NCBI GenBank assembly: GCA_947630385.1
Contig: CANRHG010000020.1
Span: forward strand, 1-17,409
From: an uncultured Eubacteriaceae bacterium
GTDB taxonomy: Bacteria; Bacillota; Clostridia; Eubacteriales; Eubacteriaceae
Length of the DNA stretch: 17,409 bases
Reading direction: 5' to 3'
The notes under the pieces were generated by a model, which was given only the letters and a program-made list of their open reading frames with translations, did no database searches and was not told where the DNA came from. The number at the start of each line of letters is the position of its first letter. The first letter of the stretch is position 1. This document shows positions 13,443 through 17,409 of the stretch, in pieces. Position numbers and translations under genes: made by a program.

Positions 13443-15283
13443 ATGTATCTCGAAACGAGCAAGGCCAAAAACAAAGAAGGCTATTACGCCAGAGTCATGA
13501 TGTCCTACCGGTTAGGCAAAAAGGTAAAAAAGCGCTGCGTCAAATATTTGGGCTATCTCTCCAAAGAGGAACTTGAAGTGAAAAAAGAGGTGGTTGAACT
13601 GGCCAACGAGCTGGTAGAGGCAGAAAAACAGATCGAAGAGGAAATAGAAGAAGAAAAGCAGGATTTAAACGAGGGTGAGGCGTCTTCGCTCAATCTCGGG
13701 TGCCTGTTTCTAAAGTATGGGCTCGCCTTTTATAAAATGAAGGAGGTTTTCGAATACTACCAAAAACGCCACAAAGGTTTGACTTATCAGGTCTACCAAG
13801 ACTTTTTCTTTCTGGTCTACGCTGCCGTTTTGGATCCGGACTCCATCGAAGGCGAACTCTCCCACCAAGAGCGCTATTTCGACTGTTTTGGCTTAAAGCT
13901 ATGGGACACCTACCGCTCCCTAGACCGCATCAACGAGCTCTCCGACAAGATCCGCTGGCGCTGCGCGAAGATAAGTCTTGAAAATTTCACCGACAGTCTC
14001 GGGGTCTTCTACATCGACGGTACCAACGTCTACGTTTTCAGCCGCGGTGATCCCTACGAAGTCGACAGCGACGAGGGACTGCGCCGTTTTGGAAAGAGCA
14101 AGGAAGAGCGCAGCCTTCCACTTATCGGAATCACCTTCTTAATGAGCCATAGCGCTTTTCCGATCTACTTTGACGTCTTTCCCGGCAACCGCAACGACGC
14201 GACCCAACTCATAAACAACGCCCGTAAGTTGGAAAGCTTAGTCGGAAATCGACGTTTTCTCCTGTGCGGCGACGCGGGCTACAGCTCCGGGAGCAACCGC
14301 TTCTTTTTATCGGGCCGCAATCTGGCCCAGGATACGAACAACGCCTACCTGTTTCCAAAAACCATTTCGGGACAGGCCCTTAGAGAGTGGATCCTGAGTC
14401 CGGACGGCTGGAAAAGCAACCTGGGGATCTCGATCCGGCCCGACCAGCTCGACTGCTACATCGGCCCCAGGTACAAAGAGCGGATCATCTCCAGAGAAGA
14501 CGAGGTGATGACCCACGACGGAAAGAAAAAGCTTTCGGTCAACGTCAACCTAAAGCAAATCGCTTTCTACTCGCCGAAACTCAGGAGAAAAAAGCAATAC
14601 ACGATGGAGCATAAGGAAAAAAGGCTCTGGGCTTGGAGGGAAACGTCAAAGAAGCCAAGAAATTTATCAAAAAATACACCAACACCTACGTAGAACTCGG
14701 TGGAAAGGACGTAAAAGTCGCGGTGGACCACGAAAGGATCGATGAAGACAAGGAACTGGCCGGCTACTTCGTGCTCGAGACCAGCGAGACCGACCTCGAT
14801 CCCATGACGTTGTTTCGTCTGTACAAAGACAAAGGCCGCATCGAGTGGCTCATCCGCCTGGAAAAAAGCGAGATCCATTTACGACCGGTCTACGTGAGTA
14901 AAGACCCCCACATCAAGACCGTACTACTGACAAAATTTATCGGTCTGGTCATGGTCCGGGCTTTGCAGGAGTTTTTAGGCAACAAATACAGCGCCGAGCA
15001 AATCATCGAAAGTCTAAAAGGCTTACGCTGCCTGAAAGTCGGTGACCACTATGAGGTCTTCGGTAGGAACGAGGTCATAAAGGATCTCGAGGATTTCTTC
15101 AACGTACATTTTAACAAAACCATGACAAAAGCCGAAATCAAGGCGTTATTTTCCTACTCAGCCATGCGGGATTTTTGGGGTACAAGCCTATGGCGTTATG
15201 GCGATTTTCTACCTGGCATGAATCTGCAAAGCGAAGACTGGGAAAACCTCGAAAAAAGCTCAAATATCACCAAAAAAGGGTGA
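13443..15283 (+). pseudogene. IS1634-family DDE transposase, split by a -1 frameshift
   Basis: The first part starts at ATG 13443 (AAGGAG 7 nt upstream) and stays open to 14693. The second part is open in the -1 frame to TGA 15283. Joined, they make about 613 residues with one continuous family pattern. A short basic N-terminal domain (KKVKKRCVKYLGYLS) and a Glu-rich helix come first. They are followed by FYIDGTNVYVFSRG with catalytic D192, FPGNRNDA, and CGDAGYSSGSN with D277. After the shift comes DKGRIEWLIRLEKSEIHLRP, with the catalytic Glu at 14843-14845. The shift must lie after 14613, since the second frame has a stop at 14609-14611. The only homopolymer there is A6 at 14617-14622, and one extra A would restore HKEKKALGLEGN. 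A lost base, a sequencing error or transcript slippage would each explain it. As written, translation should give a protein without the catalytic Glu. Confidence 0.8.
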
Positions 15284-15312
15284 AAAAATGGGAAAATGTT
15301 ATTCAATTGTAG

Positions 15313-15347
15313 AAAAAAAGCGCCCTTTTCTTAAGAGCGCTTTAGGT
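15313..15347 (-). terminator. Terminator inside the right end of the IS
   Basis: On the minus strand AAGCGCTCTT pairs with AAGGGCGCTT (one G-T pair, loop AAGAA), followed by seven T in total (A run 15313-15319). In the plus direction one pair becomes C-A, but T-rich sequence follows (TTTAGGTTTTT), so it may also serve the transposase. It would stop minus-strand transcripts entering the IS from the promoter at 15392-15400. Confidence 0.7.
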
Positions 15348-15364
15348 TTTTCGTATTAATTTCA

Positions 15365-15383
15365 ACGGCCTGTGCAAAAGGCC
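15365..15383 (-). repeat. Right terminal inverted repeat of the IS
   Basis: The minus strand reads GGCCTTTTGCACAGGCCGT, matching the left end in CTTTTGCACA and CCGT with a short length difference at the 5' side. Confidence 0.6.
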
Positions 15384-15385
15384 AG

Positions 15386-15390
15386 ATGTA
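15386..15390. repeat. Candidate target duplication, right copy (ATGTA)
   Basis: Matches ATGTA at 13169-13173. It directly abuts the promoter of unit C. Confidence 0.45.
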
Positions 15391-15391
15391 A

Positions 15392-15400
15392 ATTATAGCA
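15392..15400 (-). promoter_or_regulatory. Extended -10 promoter of unit C, now stranded outside the IS
   Basis: The minus strand reads TGCTATAAT, the same nine bases as the promoter of unit B. The predicted start is about 15385, practically at the IS junction. The transcript would now be about 70 nt, made of IS sequence, and end at the IS terminator (15313-15347). Confidence 0.6.
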
Positions 15401-15572
15401 TAGATTTTAAAGCGAAATGAAGCTTATATCTAGGCCGGTCAAAACTTGATAAGCAACCTTTAATCGCCGAAAAGCTACCCGAGTTTCAAGCTAAAAGATC
15501 AATCTCGTCTGTACAGGATTGCAGGAAATTAACATAGGCCTAGCCATTACCTATAAGCAGGATTTAAACCTC
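15401..15572. other. Short gene-free stretch
   Basis: No open frame, terminator or promoter could be supported. The palindrome TAGGCCTA is at about 15536-15543. The membrane protein gene ends at 15573 without a clear terminator. Confidence 0.4.
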
Positions 15573-17066
15573 TTAAGCCACCTCTGAACTTTGTGGTTTT
15601 TCCTTTAAAGGTATCTTCTTTCCTAAATCTTCCTCATTTTCCTTTGACAGCAGGTACGGCCGTCCCGCGTCGTTTAACATATAAATGTTACGGTTTACAA
15701 CGATCGTATGACCTAGGTTATAAAGCTGATCAAGGTATTCCAGATAACTTCCAGGGGTTACGATCCGGTTGAGTCTAAGGAGTTTGATCCCGGAGTGGCC
15801 GACGATCTCGTTTGCGACCATCGCGCAGTTTTGGCCTAGAAGGTAGTAGGTCTTATACGGACTGCCCTTCTTAAATTTATAAAGCTCCGTATTTTCTTCA
15901 AGATACATCCGGCTTGCGACGTCCGTATAATCTTCGGGATTGCCTTCGATCTGACCTTCGGCCGCGAGCTCCGCTTTCGGTTTCCAGCGGTAAGCTTTAT
16001 CCATCATCTTTTCGATCTGCTTTTTGATCTTCTCTTTTGTCTTCTCCGAGATCTTCAGGTCGTAAGCCACGAGTACTTTTTTATCGTTCGTCAGCGCGTT
16101 TTTTATGTGATTTTCCGGCGTCGTCGTAGCCAGTACCCCGTCCGATAAAAAGCCACCGAAGAGCCAGGTCGCTTCGTCGTAGTTCCCGTAACAGTAGACT
16201 TTCCCGTCAAAACTGATGTCGACGTGGCCGAATCCCGGCATAAAGCCGGCCCGTGTATGAATGTAGACCGTGAGGTCCGTCATCTCTTCTTGGTTTTCCT
16301 CGCCCTCGTTTAAGAACAGGCTCTTGTCGTAGTCGTCCCTGCTGACGGTCGAGTTCAGGTTCGTAAAAAAGCCCATCGGCAAAAACGCGGAAATAAAGGT
16401 CGGGAGCGTGACGACTTTTCGTCTTCCCTCGCGAACTTTCGATGTGACTTTAAGCAGGGCCTTAAAACTTTCTTTGGTATAGTTATAGGCAAAGGTAAAA
16501 ATATAAAAACCAAAGATGAAGACAAAATCGTCCATATTATTGACGGCCAAAAAGAAATAGATCCCGGCGGCCAGATAAATGATCCCCCAAATAAGCGAGC
16601 GCACGAAGTTGACCCCGTCTCGGATCTGTCTAGCCGCGTTGAGTAGGAGCAAAAATCCCGTTATGATCCCAAAAGCCCCGGTAAGAAATCGTAGACCGTA
16701 GACGAAGTAAGCGCCCAGCCCGTCCGAGGTATAGACACAGACAAGGTAAGCGACAAACGTCGCGATCCAGCGCAACGGCCGGTTGTGAATCAAAGGCTTA
16801 AGCAAAAAGTAGTAGACCAAAAAGGTCATACCTAGCCCCATGAATTCGTCGATTAAGTACATCATGATATCGACGACGCCGGGAACGCTTAAAACCCCAA
16901 AAGCGCCGATGATCAAAGTAAGCCCGTAAAGCATGGCGATAATGCCAAGGATCACTTGAAAAACCAAGGCCACTTTATGAAGGAGCTTTCCACTGATCGT
17001 ATGCCGGCGCTTTCGGCCGCCTTTTGTATTGATGTCAAAACGACTGATATTTTGATTGTTCTCCAA
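15573..17066 (-). CDS. HdeD-like membrane protein fused to a probable permuted papain-fold (NlpC/P60-like) domain
   Basis: The start is taken as TTG at 17066-17064, because AGGAG lies 7 nt upstream. The ATG at 17120 would add 18 residues but has no ribosome binding site. The product is 497 residues. After a basic N-terminus (GGRKRRHTISGK), about six membrane segments occupy residues ~30-200 (for example VALVFQVILGIIAMLYGLTL and FLTGAFGIITGFLLLLNA), resembling DUF308/HdeD proteins. A soluble C-terminal part begins near residue 265. It has GHVDISFDGKVYCYGNYD with His281 and, about 130 residues later, YYLLGQNCAMVANEIVG with Cys414, followed by TPGSYLEYL. His before Cys is the order found in circularly permuted papain-fold enzymes (YiiX/DUF4105-like), which act on peptide or lipid bonds. 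The catalytic reading is an inference from these motifs. The gene stands alone with its own promoter. Confidence 0.7.
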   Translation of the reverse strand: MENNQNISRFDINTKGGRKRRHTISGKLLHKVALVFQVILGIIAMLYGLTLIIGAFGVLSVPGVVDIMMYLIDEFMGLGMTFLVYYFLLKPLIHNRPLRWIATFVAYLVCVYTSDGLGAYFVYGLRFLTGAFGIITGFLLLLNAARQIRDGVNFVRSLIWGIIYLAAGIYFFLAVNNMDDFVFIFGFYIFTFAYNYTKESFKALLKVTSKVREGRRKVVTLPTFISAFLPMGFFTNLNSTVSRDDYDKSLFLNEGEENQEEMTDLTVYIHTRAGFMPGFGHVDISFDGKVYCYGNYDEATWLFGGFLSDGVLATTTPENHIKNALTNDKKVLVAYDLKISEKTKEKIKKQIEKMMDKAYRWKPKAELAAEGQIEGNPEDYTDVASRMYLEENTELYKFKKGSPYKTYYLLGQNCAMVANEIVGHSGIKLLRLNRIVTPGSYLEYLDQLYNLGHTIVVNRNIYMLNDAGRPYLLSKENEEDLGKKIPLKEKPQSSEVA

Positions 17067-17211
17067 GTTCTCTCTCCTAAATCTATTGTTGAAAACAAAT
17101 GCGATAAACGCACCCGTCATTTCAGCCAGGTTTCTGTAACCAAAAATTTTACCATAAGTTCATCCAAAAATTTTATATCGGCGAAGAATACTCTCTACGG
17201 GCCTGAATAGC

Positions 17212-17241
17212 ATAATAAGGGGTTAAAGGATTAAAAGTCAA
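17212..17241 (-). promoter_or_regulatory. Sigma-70-type promoter for the membrane protein gene
   Basis: On the minus strand TTGACT (17241-17236) and TATTAT (17217-17212) each match 5 of 6 consensus bases, with an 18-nt spacer. The 5' leader to the TTG start would be about 140 nt. No clear riboswitch or hairpin was recognised in it. Confidence 0.6.
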
Positions 17242-17304
17242 GATAAAAAAAGGTCACTTATTTAAAATTTAAAACGTTATCAGTCCTTCAAAAACTCGCG
17301 GTAG

Positions 17305-17355
17305 TGGTACAATAATAGTCAGCGTATGTCAGCTTCGGCCAGACATACCTTTTTT
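17305..17355 (+). ncRNA. Possible very short transcript: extended -10 followed by a terminator
   Basis: TGGTACAAT (17305-17313) is a near-consensus extended -10. GTATGTC (17324-17330) and GACATAC (17342-17348) form a hairpin with a TTCG-containing loop and a downstream six-T run (17350-17355). A transcript would be only about 35 nt, so this could equally be the terminator of an unrelated gene. The same hairpin on the minus strand lacks a T run. Confidence 0.4.
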
Positions 17356-17369
17356 ATTGAAATCAACTA

Positions 17370-17391
17370 CCCACCACCTAAAGGAAGTGGG
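17370..17391 (+). repeat. Hairpin at the window edge, possibly the end of an IS200/IS605-like element
   Basis: CCCAC (17370-17374) pairs with GTGGG (17387-17391). Inside, CCT pairs with AGG across a small internal loop, and TTTGCGGC follows. Compact imperfect hairpins of this kind mark the ends of IS200/IS605 elements. The window stops 18 bases later, so the element itself cannot be seen. Confidence 0.3.
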
Positions 17392-17409
17392 TTTGCGGCT
17401 GTCCGGTTG

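Larger units (their letters stand above)
13174..15385 (+). mobile_element. IS1634-like insertion sequence with frameshifted transposase
   Basis: The element is about 2.2 kb and visibly more GC-rich than the DNA on its left. The ends carry the related inverted sequences GGTACTTTTGCACATACCGT (13180-13199) and, on the other strand, GGCCTTTTGCACAGGCCGT (15365-15383), sharing CTTTTGCACA and CCGT. Candidate ATGTA duplications lie just outside, but the distances from the inverted repeats are unequal (6 and 2 nt), so the boundaries are good to only a few bases. Inside lie one transposase gene, an upstream palindrome and hairpin, and a terminator near the right end. The DDE signatures and the IDGTNVYVF and DAGYSSGSN motifs fit the IS1634/IS4-type group. 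Confidence 0.75.

Noticed and set aside
14307..14878. Several open frames antisense to the transposase
   Set aside because: They are by-products of GC-rich coding sequence on the plus strand and have no ribosome binding sites.

Overview
The window looks like chromosomal DNA of a low-GC Gram-positive bacterium (Bacillota, perhaps near Erysipelotrichales or Clostridia). The signs are AT-rich sequence, strong AGGAGG-type ribosome binding sites, several TTG and GTG starts, a lipoprotein lipobox and secreted BIG2/RCC1 proteins. The code is the standard one: Trp is TGG throughout, and TGA is a real stop at 15281-15283. No tRNA, rRNA or CRISPR array is visible.

Layout. (1) 1-2245 is a mostly decayed left flank. 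A minus-strand ribbon-helix-helix (RHH) type protein at 264-713 lacks a canonical start codon but has its own terminator. After it come about 1.2 kb of broken reading frames, ending in a plus-strand open stretch (stop at 2011) and a plus-strand terminator (2026-2067). (2) 2246-10060 is a type I restriction-modification locus in the order hsdS - lipoprotein - hsdM - hsdS - hsdR. HsdM and HsdR look intact, and two different two-TRD specificity subunits are present. (3) 10141-12321 is a secreted multidomain protein: RCC1 propeller, InlB-like repeat, BIG2 domain and DUF5648-like repeats. (4) 12322-15400 holds an array of small transcription units on the minus strand. Each has an extended -10 promoter (TGnTATAAT), a 5' arm carrying an anti-Shine-Dalgarno CUCC/UUCC stretch, and a strong terminator. 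The third unit is split by a GC-richer IS1634-like element whose transposase is frameshifted. (5) 15573-17066, minus strand, encodes an HdeD-like membrane domain fused to a probable circularly permuted papain-fold domain, with a good sigma-70 promoter upstream. (6) The last 100 bases hold a short promoter-terminator pair and a hairpin that may be the edge of another mobile element.

How the genes work together. HsdM with either HsdS would form a methyltransferase, and adding HsdR would give the restriction complex, so the two HsdS subunits offer two alternative recognition sequences. The lipoprotein in the middle of the locus is unexplained. The least ordinary feature is the tandem small-RNA array. 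Units B and C share the terminator loop and conserve a long-range stem while its sequence has changed. The IS lies between the promoter and the body of unit C, so that promoter now points into the IS, towards the IS's own terminator. All structures were paired by eye and no database search was made.
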